A DNA stretch of 64,000 nt from Mycteria americana (Eukaryota > Chordata > Aves > Ciconiiformes > Ciconiidae). The translations under genes and the position numbers were made by a program. Location of the stretch: contig NC_134367.1 of the NCBI RefSeq assembly GCF_035582795.1, positions 51,243,562 through 51,307,561 on the forward strand, given 5' to 3'. Positions 1 to 13,730 of the stretch are shown here, piece by piece (positions within the stretch are counted from its first letter, which is position 1; every line of letters begins with the position of its first letter). The notes beneath the pieces were generated by a model, which worked only from the letters and a program-made list of their open reading frames with translations, was not told the DNA's origin and searched no databases.

Positions 1-3000
1 CTGCGGCTGTTATACGTGTGTGGTTCCTGGTAGGGCTGCAAAGCAAGGCAGAGATACGGGAAAGTCCACCAACAACCGTGGCTGTCCAAGGACAATGCTC
101 CAGAGGCAGAAACCGCCCACCCTTCATTCCCTATTCCCAGCCTACTGAATCGCTCTGATAAAACAGCGCCTTTGTAAAACTGTTAGCTTAATATATGTCT
201 GTTGCTTCAAACCTGTGAGCAAGAAACAAATGTAATTGCATTTGTTTAGATTCGCAAGCATGGAGAGCTTCTTTCAAGAAAAGGGAAAATGGTGGGTGTT
301 GCAAGAAATCTGTTCAGCAGTAAAATACTGACGGTTTGCCGGATGTGGCTTGATGACATGCCAGATTTCATTACAATCCGTGGAATATTCTGTAGCCTCC
401 AGTAAATCCCTGTCCCTGGTAGCACAAATAGTGACTGCAGCGGTGCAATACGAATATTGCCTTGAAGGGCTTGGCACCTACAACCACAGATAGCAGCAGG
501 CTGTGGAATCTGGGCCATTGCAACATCTCCCTGCTCCATCAGCGCAGGCTAATTGCACCATCAAAGATACCGCAGTATAGTCAGGACTCCCTTTTTATTT
601 GTTAACGCTGCGTTCCCTGTGCTGGCTGCAGTGCCAGAAACGTTATTTCCCTTGATCACAAACAATATTTATTTACTTTCTTCGGTGGAACAGAACCATT
701 ATTCTTTGCTCTCGGCATGTGCTGACACATTTAAAAGATACATTTGTAAGGACAGGGGACAACTATAACTTTCTTGGACTACTAACCAACATATACAATA
801 ACTCAGAAGTCAAATGAATATTTAAAATCTTTACACACTACTAGGCCCTGCTAGTGGGGATCCCCCTACCCACCCCTGAGATATGGATGGACTATATGTC
901 CCTCTCAGCAGCGAGATCTTTATTGCAAATCCCGGTATGCCACCTTTGGAGCTTGGAAGATTGTCTCTTCATAAATGTACACATGCTTTTACCTAAGGGT
1001 CATGATTTGATCTAGTGAGAAGGCCACTATTTGACTGTATCCCTTTTATTTAATTCTAGGAGAGCTGTGATTAACCCATCCTTTCCCGCCTTGCTCAAGC
1101 TCCCCATAGCTGTGGTTTGTTTCCAGCCAGTGCTAAGAGACTTGCACATTTGTGTGCTGACACTGTAGTCAAAGACAGGCTGGTCCTTAGCATCTATTTA
1201 TGCTTGCCCAGACCATCCAGGCTGCAGTAATGCCACCTTTCAAAGGTCCCAATCCCAAGAAGGGTTTAGCATCATCCAGAGCCAAAGCCTTAAAACTCAG
1301 AGAGAGTTCTGGCTTCACCGAGTTGTGTATTTTTGCCTGATTATACATGACATCACTTCACGGATAGTATTTGACAGACAAAGTGGGCAAACTGAACAAG
1401 CTGCATTGAAAAGACAAGATGGATGCTTCATCACTCAGTTATTGTCCTCAGCTCTTTGTATTCTCTTAATGTCAATAACTGCCACTGTGGTTATCCTCAG
1501 GAATAACCATTTTCCCATCCGCCAAGGAAAGTTTTCAGGTTGCCAGGCAAGATTAATCTGACCCGATATAGACATCTGGAATGAAGACACAGCTGAGCTA
1601 ATTGTCCGAACTCTCTTTAAAGTCAACCTAGAGAAGCAGGCACTTCAGAGAGACAGCCGAGTTTATCCTGAAGTCGACAACTAAGACAGCTCAGACGAAC
1701 TGTGCCCTAGGAGTGCCTGTTTCTCCCTGCTGTGAAGGAAACTTAGGGTGACTGGCACAGACTTAGATGTCCCCATAGACACTGAAAGTTAAAAAGCCCA
1801 GCCTGGGTGTCTGCCGTGCCTCTGGGCTTTGTGCAATAGCACAGCACGGCATGGTGATGGTTGTTAGTCAGTCTGTGTTCATCCCCTCCTTTCTCCACAA
1901 AGAGAAAAGAAGTAGCCTCTCTGCAGAAGAGACGTGAGACCAGGATCCTTATGTGCTTCAAGGGAAAGAGGATACCCAAAATACTCTGCAGAAATAAACA
2001 GCGTGATAACCATCTCATTCCAGTGGGTACCTCAGTGAAATGCGGGTGGGTTTTGAGCCTCCCAAGGCACGCACAAGTGATTTGTGGAGCTCTGATGATT
2101 AATTTGAGGTGAGGACTCTTTGGTTTCATGCAGAGCCCTCCTTTCACTAGTGCTGGTAATAGCCAGTCCAGGAAAGCAGGGGGGCTGCTTAGATTTCTGG
2201 CCTCCCAGCAGTCTGTGAAGGCTGCACGGGGCTCAGAGCCTGCCCGTGTCTGTACAGAGGGGACGAGCAGGGGGAGCAGAGCATCGGTGGGTGCAGCCCC
2301 TAACACCGCAGCCCTGACCTCCGCCGTTCCCGTGAGCTCCTCCTGCCCAGGCCTGGGGAAGGACGGAGGTGAAACCCGGCTCCTTCGGCAGTCTGGTTCC
2401 GGGGAGGATCCCTCATGAGGGACTCCCAACCTCATAGAAATTCTACTAAAATACAAAGAGGGTAGGAGCTGCACTAATAATTGTGTTGACTTGGGCCCTT
2501 GGAGGTTTGCATTGATTGCACTGGCCACGCTAACCCGGGAGAAGAAAAAAGTCCAGAAAATTGTCTTCTTCTGTCTTGCTCCCCACCTACCCTAATTGGA
2601 AAATCTGAACATACTGCCCTAATGTGCAACTTTTCCTGGATTTTATTTCCCATCAAATTGTATGAAAAGAAGGAAATTAGCCAAATATTTTTATGCTAGA
2701 GTTCTGGACAGACAGATTGAATTCGTGTAATAGCAACATGGACTTTCTAAAAAGGAATCAATGAAAGCGTGACCTTTTTGGGCAAGTCGCCAAACTCTGG
2801 ATTATTTAATGTACCGATTACTTGATTATTGGAAGTGCTAATCAGCAACATAATCCTTGATGTTAAAAGTTTAGTCTCTCCATCAGGATGTGGACTGTCA
2901 AGCTGTTCTGGCTTGATGTAATTCGAAGAACCAGCAAAAGATGCCTTGGTGCCAAATTCCTACTATGATAAAGGAATGAAGCTAGTAACAATATTCTGTT

Positions 3001-4083
3001 GAGTGTTATTTTTTCAAGTTAGAGCAACATGAGTTTCTAAAATTAGCAGCGTTAGTGTTGCCTGCCTCCATGCTTTATGTCCAGGTGGGATCAGTTTTAA
3101 CCCTCCAGTTTTGGTGTCAAGGTTTCCTAAAGCAAATAAATGGAAACACTAAGGTCTGCTTGGATTTAACATGATAGTTATGGTAAACTAAATTAGAAAA
3201 TTAAGTGGCACACGCTAAACTCACAGCTAGCTTCTGTGTGTGTGTGTTGACTAATCTATGTTGGGGGCAGAAGGGAGTTTTTCTGCTTGTGTCAGCAGAA
3301 TTTCTCCCAGAAGTAATGGAAAGAGTAGGAGTATGGCCACCTACAGAGCCAGCCCGTATGTCCTGGGGTCAGCATCTGCTGAGTTATAGGCCCAAACCTC
3401 CAGCTGTCTAGTCCATACATTGTAGTCGTAAAAATATACAACATGCAGAATGCTCCAGTTCAGAGCAGAAGTAATATATATCCCACTGTGAGCTCCCCTG
3501 CCCGTAATGGTCCAGCACAAGATTTCCTGCTCTGGTCAGGATTCCTGAGGCAAGGGGCATAGCTATTAACCTCCCTTTCTGCCTTAAGAGTTTTTATTGC
3601 TCCCCTGTCACTGTAGCATCTATCTACCAGCATCTTACCCTGCCCTCCTCGCTCTGATCAGGATAGAATTTGACCTTAAAGGTATACTTGAAAACAGATT
3701 TTATATATTTAAACACGTTTTTATGCTAATCATCTTCATTGACACAGTACTATGGGCCAGAACCTTAGCTAATTTTAACTGGATATAGTTCCACTGGTGC
3801 TAAACTAATTTAAATCAGCAGAGTAATTGGACTCGTACACTTAACACCTACTCTTCTGGTTCAGAAGTTTTCCTTCACCTGGCTTCTTATGAGCCTACAG
3901 AAATTTTCCATTTATCCGAAGGGGGAGAGGAGAGACTGTTAACACCACAAAGCCTTAAACACATTTGCTTGGAACTGAAGCTTTGCCCTTGAGAGCTGCC
4001 CGGCTCTAGCAGTGTGATCTTACGTTTCAAAATTGCCTGTGTAGCTTCTCAGATATATTAAATCCGAAAAGGGATTTCCCAGG
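1..4083. other. Noncoding region
   Basis: Unique sequence with no recognised exon. It may be intronic if the plus-strand candidate terminal exon at 13979 is real. The block 2701-2960 is AT-rich, repeat-free and homeobox-motif-rich and could be a conserved noncoding element. One fossil palindromic repeat lies at 3754-3830. Confidence 0.5.
3754..3830. repeat. Ancient short palindromic repeat copy (1)
   Basis: GGGCCAGAACCTTAGCT, then ATAGTTCCACTGGTGCT and TTTAAATCAGCAGAGTAATT. These are degraded pieces of a palindromic repeat built from GGGCCAGA, CAGCTGGTGTAAATCAGC and GGAGTTAC-type blocks. It resembles a fossil nonautonomous DNA transposon (MITE). Confidence 0.4.

Positions 4084-4122
<39 letters not shown>
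4084..4122. repeat. Poly(A) homopolymer, 39 bp
   Basis: An uninterrupted run of 39 A. No retroelement body or target-site duplication is seen next to it, so it is classed as a homopolymer rather than a SINE tail. Confidence 0.95.
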
Positions 4123-4124
<2 letters not shown>

Positions 4125-7053
4125 TTCTCAAAATGGTGAAGTATAAAATGACATACTTCCAGAGTGGATTTCAGCTCCCACATCTTGCTGCCGGGGTGTG
4201 GGAGCGCTGACTTCCGTCTCACTAGCAGTAAATAGCAGGCTCGTGGTACGCTGCCATAGATCACTGCACACTCTCTGAATCAAAGGAACAAGTGCTGATT
4301 TCTGATGGGTTCCTCCTGCTTTTCTATAAAAGCTCCTAGGGCATATGTTTCAAATACGAAATCTGATTCTCTTGAACCCAGTTTAGAAAATAAGTACACC
4401 TGGTCTGATCTGCAAAGGTAGTGAGCATCTAGGGCTGCTGGGAAACAAAACACGGGGCCAGAACTTCAGCCAGCAAAAAATGCCGTAGCTCGACTGACAG
4501 ACCCACAGAAACCCCTGGAGGCTGTAGCCTACCTGGCAGCTCCCAGGACCTGGGACCACTGACTTCAGAGATCGTTTCGGTGCTTACTTGCCTGTATTAG
4601 TTTTAATTGTCTTGTGAAATGAAAATTATTTGAACTGAAATAAGCATCTTATCCATGCCATTCCTTAAGCTGGTACAACCAACATTCATACTGAAACAAT
4701 GAGTGACTCCTAATTCTTTGCCAGGCTTTAAAGACTGACCAGGCACTTTCATACATATAAGGCCTAATGCTCCTCTTATTTAAGTTGGTGCAAAGCAGAT
4801 TTGGCTGCATTCAAAAGTGTTAAGTGTAAAATGGGCATAGGGGGAGACTCTAGCTCTCCGTCAGTCTGTTCTTGTGCTGTCGAGTGGCACAGCGAAAGTT
4901 TACGGGGGAAAAAAGCACAACTCATGATTAAATACAAAGTCCCTGACAACAAAGACCGTAGTAAAACAGACAGGCACCCTTGTAAAAACATCATCTGAGA
5001 CAACGATTGCCTTTACATTCAGAGGCCGGGATCCTGGACAGTATGTGTCTGATTGCCGCTGAAATCTGATAAGGAGCTAAGCACCTAATAGCCTTTGTGA
5101 AGCTTGACCCTGAAACAACCATGGCCAACTTCAGTGCCGAGCAGTGAGCTCCGAACAACTGTGAGGAGCTTCTAACCTATTTCTCAGTATTACGAGCAAT
5201 ACCTGAAAGTCGGTCAGAAAGGAGCAAAACACTTTTGAGGACTGTGGTTGTGAAAACATTGGATATAATCAAGCGGTGAGCAATAGATGTTAAAAGAAAA
5301 TTAAATTCTTGTTAAAAAAACAGTGGGAGATTCAAGCAAAGCAGAAGCAAAGTGAGAAATCAGGAGGAAATCAGACTGTGACGAGCAAGCTTTTCTGAAG
5401 CACTTTTTGTTTCCAGATTACCTGCTGAGTCTCTCCCTGTCTATTTTTAGGTCCCATAGAGCAAAGCAGGCAAGTTAAGCACATTCCTGGGTGCCTCCAT
5501 CAGTCGAGGCCTCACGGCCGAGGCCTCCTAATCATTACCTTATTGACACTATTTTGATAACGAGCTGCATTTCACTCCCGGGACCAGAGGTTGTGTTTGG
5601 AAGCGTGTGTGATCATCTCGTGAGAGCCGTGAATCGAAGTAACTTCTGACATTTTGCAGAACCCTCAACTATTCCACATTTGCTTCTACTGTGAAAATTA
5701 CAGCTAATTAAATATCTGGGCTTGATCCTGTGCAGTACTGCGCGCACTCAGCTCGGTGCCGCTAATGCAAGTTGAAGGCCCTCGGCACGTTACAGACCGA
5801 GGTCCTGCCTCTGACTCATTTGCATGGCTTTACTTCCCCAGACACGGTTTTGGTATTTGAAAAGAATGGTATTCCTGTACAACATGTGTCTCAATTTGTA
5901 ACGATATCCTCCCTGCAGCTGGCTTGCTTTTCCAAGTGTTTCTGAAACATTGCTGTCTTAAATTCGAGCCAACCTACAATAACAAATTATCTAGAGGCAA
6001 AGAGGCTGAACTGCGTTTGTCGAGAGGACGCTCCCAGTCTCTGCTGCACTCCATCTTCCAGTCCCGGTTTCGGACTTTCAGGCTGTGTAATGTAATCATC
6101 TTCTATGGAAGCACACATTTAAAAAAAAAAAAAGGGGGGGTTTAGGGATTGGATAGCGCGGAGTGAAATAACTATCGAGTTCCGACCTCTCTGGAAAGAT
6201 CTGCATCCCATCATCGGCCGATTGATATTGAAACCTATAGTTAGAGCAATTTTCAGCTATTTATTTGGAGCCCACGTGGTTAAATGTAAAACTTGGTGTT
6301 GCCTGCTTATGCTCCAAATATTTATAAGCTTTCACGAACCACTTGTGCTGCCACTTCTAAGTTGCTTATCCAAAAGGAGGGGAAAAACCCTTTTCTACAG
6401 GAATTCTCCAACTGAGAGATGCTTGAACACTAGCATAAAAGAAAAGATACATGATGAGGTCACCGAAAATTTGAATTCTGACCCTACCTTTCAAAGTACA
6501 ATTAAAATGCTAGTTCTGTTTTATTTGAAGCCGTTTACCGATTATTGCTGAAATGGTTATCTTGGTGGTAAAAATATTGTCCTGTTTTCTTGGGGTGGGT
6601 AGGGGAGGTGGGAAATAGAGAAAATCTAAAACAACAGTTGGGTCCAACGCAGTCGCTCAGTGGCCGGCAGCGCTGGGGATAAGGCAGATGCCCTAAGGTG
6701 CCTGGCACTGCACCGAGGTCTATGCCAGGTCTCATCCGCTTGTTCCTTATGTGTTCTGGGTGGGTTTTTCCTCTTCCATTCCCCATGGTATAATCTACCT
6801 GACATTTTGGCCACCTGAGCATGCTCCCTTGGCTTTGGATGAGTCTGCATCTGCTCTTGCTTAGGCTGAAGTGAACCAGGATGGGGGCTGTGAAAACCAG
6901 GGAGAAACCCCATGGGCACGGTGGCAGGCATGCAGCCCTGGATGGTTACGGACGGAGGGGTTGCCCATGGGAAAAGGGGAAAATGTTGATTGTTTCCTGA
7001 TATGGGATGCTGAAACTTTTGACTAAAAAGATTCAATGCCGCTTCTGCAAAAA

Positions 7054-7124
7054 GATTCTTATTATTGTTATTATTGTTGTTGTTGTTGTTATTATTGTTA
7101 TTGTTACCATTGTTGTTATTATTT
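7054..7124. repeat. TTG/TTA trinucleotide repeat
   Basis: About 70 bp of imperfect TTG and TTA triplets. It creates misleading open frames of poly-Asn, poly-Val/Ile or Cys/Tyr in the different frames and is not coding. Confidence 0.95.
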
Positions 7125-7740
7125 TGTGGCCCGCAATAGTATTTCAGATGAAAAAGCAAGGCCGAGGCGTAACCCAGGTGAGGAGGAGGACTCTCACAGG
7201 GAGGTACTGGCTGTTGCTTGGCAAGAACTCATCCTCACCATTCCATCTCCTCCACACCGCTACTCACAGTTAATCTGCCTTTTTCTGGCTATTTATCTGG
7301 TTTTACTGGAGAGATCAGCTTGGATAAGAAAACTGAGAAGCACCTCAGAATAGCCAAAAGCCTAGTGGTTTAGGCCCACAGGAGGCTGCTGAAATTCAAG
7401 TTGAAGTTTCTATTCTGATTCAGACAAAATCGGAGGCTTAAAGAAGGTTTATGACATCACGGTGGTTGCCTGTTTTCAGGAAAGAAGAGTAGAAACTGTC
7501 TGGATTTGGTTTTCCTTCTGTTTTAGCTTTTATGTTTTGTTTTTTTGTTTCTTATTTTTTTTGCAAAAAGATCCTTGCAAAGTTTCAGCTTTATCCCAGC
7601 GCAGAATGGGAGAATTAGTTGAAAATTTGGCTGTTCTTTTTAAAAGGAAAATCATATCTTCTGCCACACCTGCACATGAAGCATCAGTGGGGCAAAGCAA
7701 ACTATATACTGGTCTGCCAAATACACTGGTGCTGTGCTAA

Positions 7741-7816
7741 CTGGAGGGCAATGGGCTGCCTCGCTGTTGTGGAGATATACCCAGTTACCCCAGCGCAGAG
7801 CAGAATCTGGCCCAGG
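7741..7816. repeat. Ancient short palindromic repeat copy (2)
   Basis: Ends with GAGCAGAATCTGGCCC, the conserved terminal block of the family, preceded by GTTACCCCAGCGC. Its left half (GGAGGGCAATGGGC) is weak. Confidence 0.4.
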
Positions 7817-10800
7817 CAGGCTCCATGATGTGCCATAGGGGTCACGGCCAGAGACAGTGGGTGCTACAGCCGAGATTACAAGTCCAGAGCCGTGGTGGCA
7901 TTTTCCTCTTTGCGTGACTTGCGTACATACCTCGAAATGCCCCAAAATGCCCCTGTCAGTGAAAGCCTGGAGAAAGATGGTGCCATGGGGCTGGGCAGGA
8001 GGGCCTGGTTGACATTGGCTTTGTCTTTAGTTCAGATTGAAAGTGAAGGTGAGTTTCATGAACTTGCTGAGCAATGGTTCTGTAAAAGGTTAAACCATGA
8101 GAAACTTCTCTGAAATGGTGAAAAATTATATGAAAAGAATATTTAGAGAGGATCCGGGGAGATTGCTACTTTGAAAAGTAGAAAGTGGTGTAGGTGGGGA
8201 AGGAAGGATGACAACGGCAGAGAAACCTGACAGCAGCACTGATGCTGAAATCTGGGGAACTGAGCACAAATGTTCATCTTAGCCTACCAAGACTGGTCTC
8301 CTCCGCCTCCCTCCACGGCTGGTGGGTAGAGGGGCTCTTCCCAGATGTGTTCCAGGGCACCTAATGCAGTGGCTGCTCTGGAGCACCCCTGGGTGTGGGA
8401 AGGAGAACAAGGACACTGGTCCCCCTGGGTTAAAGTTTGTGAGCCCCTGCCTCTCCTCTCCCGTTACCACAAGGAGAGGAAAGGAGAAAGCAGTGCGATT
8501 CGGTGGGGAGCTGCTTTCACAAAAAGCTTGACAGTGATGGGAACATGAGGAAATGGAAATTTAAAATGCTGTGGCATGGGTTCCTGGTGGCAGCTGTTTT
8601 GCCCAGGAGAATCCAAACCTGAAGGGGAGAGGAGGTGCCGTGTCCCCTGGGTCGGTGCAGAGCAAGTTGCACAGTGAGGTTGCGTCGCTGCTTTGTGGTA
8701 CGGGGGAGGATTTACAGCAGCCCAGGCCATTCTCCCCAAGTATGTGTCTGCTCTCTGCTGAATTTAGGGAATCCTGTTTCCACTGGCTAGGAAGAAGAGC
8801 TGCATGCTTACCCAGGCCAAGACTGCACTCCTATTTTGGGGGGAGCACTGTCTTTGTGGAAGTGCATAACGGATGGAAGAAACTACTTTTCCCTTTGCCT
8901 TATGCTGTATCCCTACCGTGGATACCTACAAAGCAGTCAAGAGCAGACTCTGCTGCTAGATAGCTGGGTTTTGAACAATTGTCACCAAATTTGAATGGGG
9001 TAGAGGGCTTCATTTCTGTCTCGTTTCTCTTCAGTGAACTGGCTGCCTGGTAAATACAGGAGTGCAGAAGCCACATCTTCTTGGTGACTCTCAGGGTCTC
9101 TTCCACAATGATGATTCCTTTGCTCCCTCTTTTTAAGCAGTGATTTATTTTCCCTTGGGCCACGCAGGAGCACGAAGGAGAGCCTGGAACTGTATTTATT
9201 TCCTCTGTTTCCTTGCTACATAACAAAGGCATGGTGACATACATCCCTGTTCCTCACTTCACTAGCTAGTTTCAGGGTTCAATTTAACATACATTGAATG
9301 AGGTTAGTGAGAGACAGCACTAAATGTACCAGCAAGGGGCCGAATGTGGATGTAAACTGGTGAAATTTCCCCAAAGGCTTTTCTAGGAATAGATGCCGGG
9401 AAGCAGGAGTCAGCCCACAACAGACCTTCTGCCTTCCAGTTCATGTTTCTTCCTCAAGGTCCTCCCCTGACTACAAGGCGGCTGGACACAATTGCAAGCA
9501 CGGCCTCTGGTGCATCCCTGCAACAATTCAGTCACAGAGCTGGGGGTGACGACGCTGTCCCTACCACTTCTTCTGCCGAGGCATAAAAGGAGGGCAAGTC
9601 CCAAGCCTCTTCCCCAATGCATTCCTTGAAGTCACAATGACTGCTCAGATTACAGCTCGTGTTTCAGTCGGCGGGAGAGCCCGAGTTGTGTATCTGACCC
9701 AAAGCTGAGAAGGATCCATAGCTTACAAGAGCAGAGCAGAAGGAAAACACCACCTTCAAAATCAAGGGATGGTGCTTAAGGACGCTGCTTGTTATCCCGT
9801 TCGTGCTAAAGGCCTCCCCTGACTCTTGCAATGTGGCATCCCTTCAGTTAGCTCATGGAAAGATAAATCATCAAGTATTCAAAGGGGAAGGTTTTAATGA
9901 AGAAGCTTGAACTGCTTTAAGAATTGCTAAAAAAAAAAAATAAAATAAATTACAGAACTATTACAAGTAACAGATGATTCTAGAGTGTTTCCAGGGCTGA
10001 GCTTGCTCCCATGCTGACTTTAGCTGCACTCTTGTGGTTTATCTTCAGAGCAGTTTCCCTGAGAAAATAATTGCAGTGCCTTTCCTCTAGGGCCATGCAT
10101 GTCCCAGATGAACTAGGCCTCTTTTAGCACATCAGCATTCATTGTCCGGGTGAATTAAGTGCTGCGCTAAATGATGGAAACTCTGCCATGCCAGCCCACA
10201 TCAACGGTTGCCTCAGCCCTCCCCACGCAGTCTCTAATTTTTTTCTGAACAATAAGATGTGAATCTGGAGACAGAAATGTTCAATGGAGCGCAGAATGAG
10301 GGGGAAGCAACCATGGAAAAAACCGTGTGTGTCTGCGTGCATGTGTGTGTCCAAAGCCATGTCAATGACATGGCCCCTCTGAGGAGGTAGGACATGGCTG
10401 GGGAGAGCACTGGGTAGAAGCAGCTATTTCTGGCGGCAATCACTGCCAGCAGGAGCGTGCTGCCAGCGTGGCAACACTCAGCTCGTGGGACAGTGCTGGG
10501 AGTGGGCACGCAGGGATCGGTGCTTGGATGTGGGGGAGCAGGAGAAGGAAATGCCCCCGCAGCTGAGCTACCCAGCTCCTCGCCACGGAGGCACGGAGGG
10601 AGAGTGGAGCGAGAAGCACTTCTAGCAGTTGGCTCTACCAAGCAGGACCAAGCCTCCCACCACACCAGTCCCAGGGGCTGCGCAGGACGAAGGGCTGTAG
10701 GTCTGCAGCAGCACCTGGAAAGAGCTGGCTAGCTGCAGAAAGGGAGGAGGGAAGCTTGCTAGAGAGGCTTTGCCCTAGTTGCCAAACTGTCCTGCCCAAG

Positions 10801-13611
10801 CTCTAACTCTGTGTTCTTTTGAGCAAGGATTTAAATCCTCACGTGTCAGGGCATAAACCAAAGAGGAAGCTCTGCATTGGTGCAGCCTGTTTCATAGCTG
10901 CCCATTGCTCAGGTTACAACTAACAGCCACAGAGGGCATCAGTGCGGGTCTCACCTACCGTTCAGAGGAGCGCTGCGTCGCTGTCTGAGCCCACATAGGT
11001 GGACCTCCAAGTCATCTGAGCTGGGTCATCATCCAGTTGAGTTATTCTCCTTTTGCCCCCCTGCATTGACAGTGGGGCAGAAATGAGCCTTCCTACTTGT
11101 TCTCTTTCTGTCATCTTTTCCATGCTGCCTCCTGGTGTTGGAACTACAGCCTGCCTCTGACTTCTAGGTGGTCTTCCATCCCAGGATCAGCCCAGACCTT
11201 CTTAGCTTTGGAAAGCAGGCAAAACCCAGTGTGCGCACCTCAGTGCAACTCACACAAGCTCAACTCCATGGCTTTATGCTTACGAAAATTCTTCTTTTGT
11301 GGTTGACGCAATTTTTCTATCTGATCAGCAATATTTGATGTGTGTTGAGGGCGAGTTCAGCTGGGGTGAAGAGCATATGTCACTCCCCTAAAAAGTAATT
11401 TGGTTTTTGGGGGAGATAAAAATAGCTGACTTTATTGTGCTGGTCACGCATGCTGGTGTTGGCACGAGTGTGTGTAACATCTAACTGTGAAGTGGTGATG
11501 ACTAGTATGTTCCCATTTCTTCATGGAACTTTGCATGCTATGCCTGATATGGATTTTTACTCTGTCACTCGATCACTACAAAGATGTGTTCATCAAACAC
11601 AGCGACTGCCATATGAGCCAATGAACAGGGAAGGTCCTTCTCTCCAGTCTGCACAGTTTGTTACACTGAGTCTATCTGCAGTAGGGGAAAATAGACGGGA
11701 CTTACAAAGCTAGCTGACTGCTCCGGGCAGAAAGCACTGAGAGCTAGGGAACTTCTTTATGCCCTCCTTCCCAAATCACTTACCAGTCTGTGCTATGCCA
11801 TGCCATTTGAGACTGATTAACGAGGGATGGAAATTCGTTTCTGTTGATGTACGGAAAGAGAGGAGCAGGCAAAATACCTGAAGTGCAGAGTGAAGTTTCA
11901 TACAGATGTTACAGATTTTATTTTCTCTGCTTCCCTTTTTAGTTAATCTCAGAGCAAGACTTCAAGCCAAAAAGTGACAGAAAGCAGTCGTGTACTTTAT
12001 GGGGAGTACTTAGTAGGTGGATACATCCCAGTTCTCAGTCTAGTTCTTGTCCACAGCTCTCTGTACACACAAAGCTGCTCAACCTGCTGGGCACATTGCC
12101 TGAAAGCCCAAATGTTACTCCTTAGCCTAGATATAGTGGTCTCTGTGCTCTGCGAGTTTATGCTGGTCAACATATTCAATGATGTGCCTTCCAGTCTCTG
12201 CTTTGAGAAGGGTGGAGGTTTGGCAGGGGGATACGAGCACTGTGACGAGAGGGATCACAGAGGAGCCAGTGTGAAGGGGAGATTGTGGAGCAGACTGAGA
12301 AGGAAAATGTGACCCAGCACCAAAATTAAGGCCGATAAGTACTTTAGAGTTTCAGTCCAAATCTTTAGGGGACAGCAGATCCCATCCAAGGAGACAGAGT
12401 CCGAAGCATGTGGTGTAGAGAGAGGGACAGTCGCTGCTAGGCAGTCTACATGGTCAACTGACAGGGAAAGCAGGAGCACATGTGGCCATGGTGCATCACC
12501 CAGTAGCCCCTAGATAAACTAAGGCATCAGGAGCTTATAACCACTGGGGTGTTGTTAGTTGCATTTGATGAGAAGATGATTTGCATTTTCAAAATCGTGA
12601 TGCCAAAGATTTTCATGACCTTGGCCTTCACCACTGGCAAAGCTCACCTTATTTTAGGGGACCTATCATGCAGCTTTCTGAAGGCCTCAAATCAATAAAG
12701 CTGTGTTTGCTCCAGTATTGTTCACCCAGTCAAAGCACTGGTGAGCTTCAGAAGGGGTTGTCTGAATAAGTCCTGTGGGATGCATTCCTTTTGTGTCCTA
12801 AAAAAATGACAAAAGAAAGAAAACAAAAGCAGTCAGTACATCTGGTCAGATAACAGGAGAAAAATGGATCTGGAAATGAGGAGCAAGATAGAAAAAGGGA
12901 ACAACTGGAAAGTTAAATTCTTTGCCTAATTCTGTGATCAGTTCTAGCAGGATCTGGAGGGTTTTGTTCTCATCTCATATATGGTCCATGGAAATGTATG
13001 TATTCAACACTGAAAAGATCAGATCTTGGTAGCAGTTTACCTCAGTGAGAGTAATGCCTAGTTCTACTTGGGATCCTAAAATGCCTTTATTTTAATTCTG
13101 TTTTTTGTGCTAGGCAGTGTCAGTCACCATGCTCTGCTGGTTGCGACCCCCGGCGCTGTAGCTGCTATGGTGGTGGTACAAGACCAAGAGAGGACCGAGG
13201 AGGTTGTGGGGAACTCGAGCCCGACCTCCCTCATTGCAGCTCGGTTTTGCTGTGTTGAGCATACATCTGTCCTTTGCATGACTATGGATTTGGGGAAAAG
13301 CCAAGAGGGGCATCTTCAGTTTGCATGCATAACACGGATAGTACCTACAGACTTAGCTCTGTTAGTGGGAGATGCGTATTTACGTGAGAGTGGAGCTGTC
13401 TCCGGGTGCCGACCCAGTTTCTCTGTGAGACCGATGAGCCCTGTGGAGCTGCACAGCAGCCCGTGCAGCGAGGTGTGTGTAAGGGAGCCCTGACTTGAGC
13501 GGTGTTCCCCATCCTGTCCCCATCCCAGGTGCTGGGGGTCCTGGTCCAAATGCTTCTGCTTCTCTGACTCCACTTTCCCGCCTGTGCTGTGCAGAGAGTG
13601 GTACATCCCAG

Positions 13612-13730
13612 CTCTGTAAAGCACACTGAGATCAAGGGGTGAAGGGTACTGTGTAATTGCAAAGTATCGTTATTCACCCGTGCTCTTGTAGGATGAAAGG
13701 TGCTCTATGAAACCCAGAGAATAAACTATT
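13612..13730 (+). repeat. Ancient L2/CR1-like LINE tail (fossil)
   Basis: Contains CTCTGTAAAGCACACTGAGATC, TGCAAAGTATCGTTATTC and GGATGAAAGGTGCTCTATGAAA. These echo the TGTAAAGCGCTTTGAGA / GATGAAAGGCGCTATA tails of old vertebrate LINEs of the L2/L3 group. It is heavily diverged and has no coding capacity. It sits about 250 bp upstream of the candidate terminal exon. Confidence 0.5.

Noticed and set aside
1743..2528. 261-codon minus-strand frame
   Set aside because: No domain, no conserved motif, mixed composition; treated as a chance frame.
6626..7353. Frames with poly-Asn, poly-Val/Ile or Cys/Tyr runs
   Set aside because: They are translations of the TTG/TTA repeat at 7054-7124.
9581..9590. 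TATA-like GCATAAAAGG
   Set aside because: An isolated motif with no CpG island, initiator or downstream exon.
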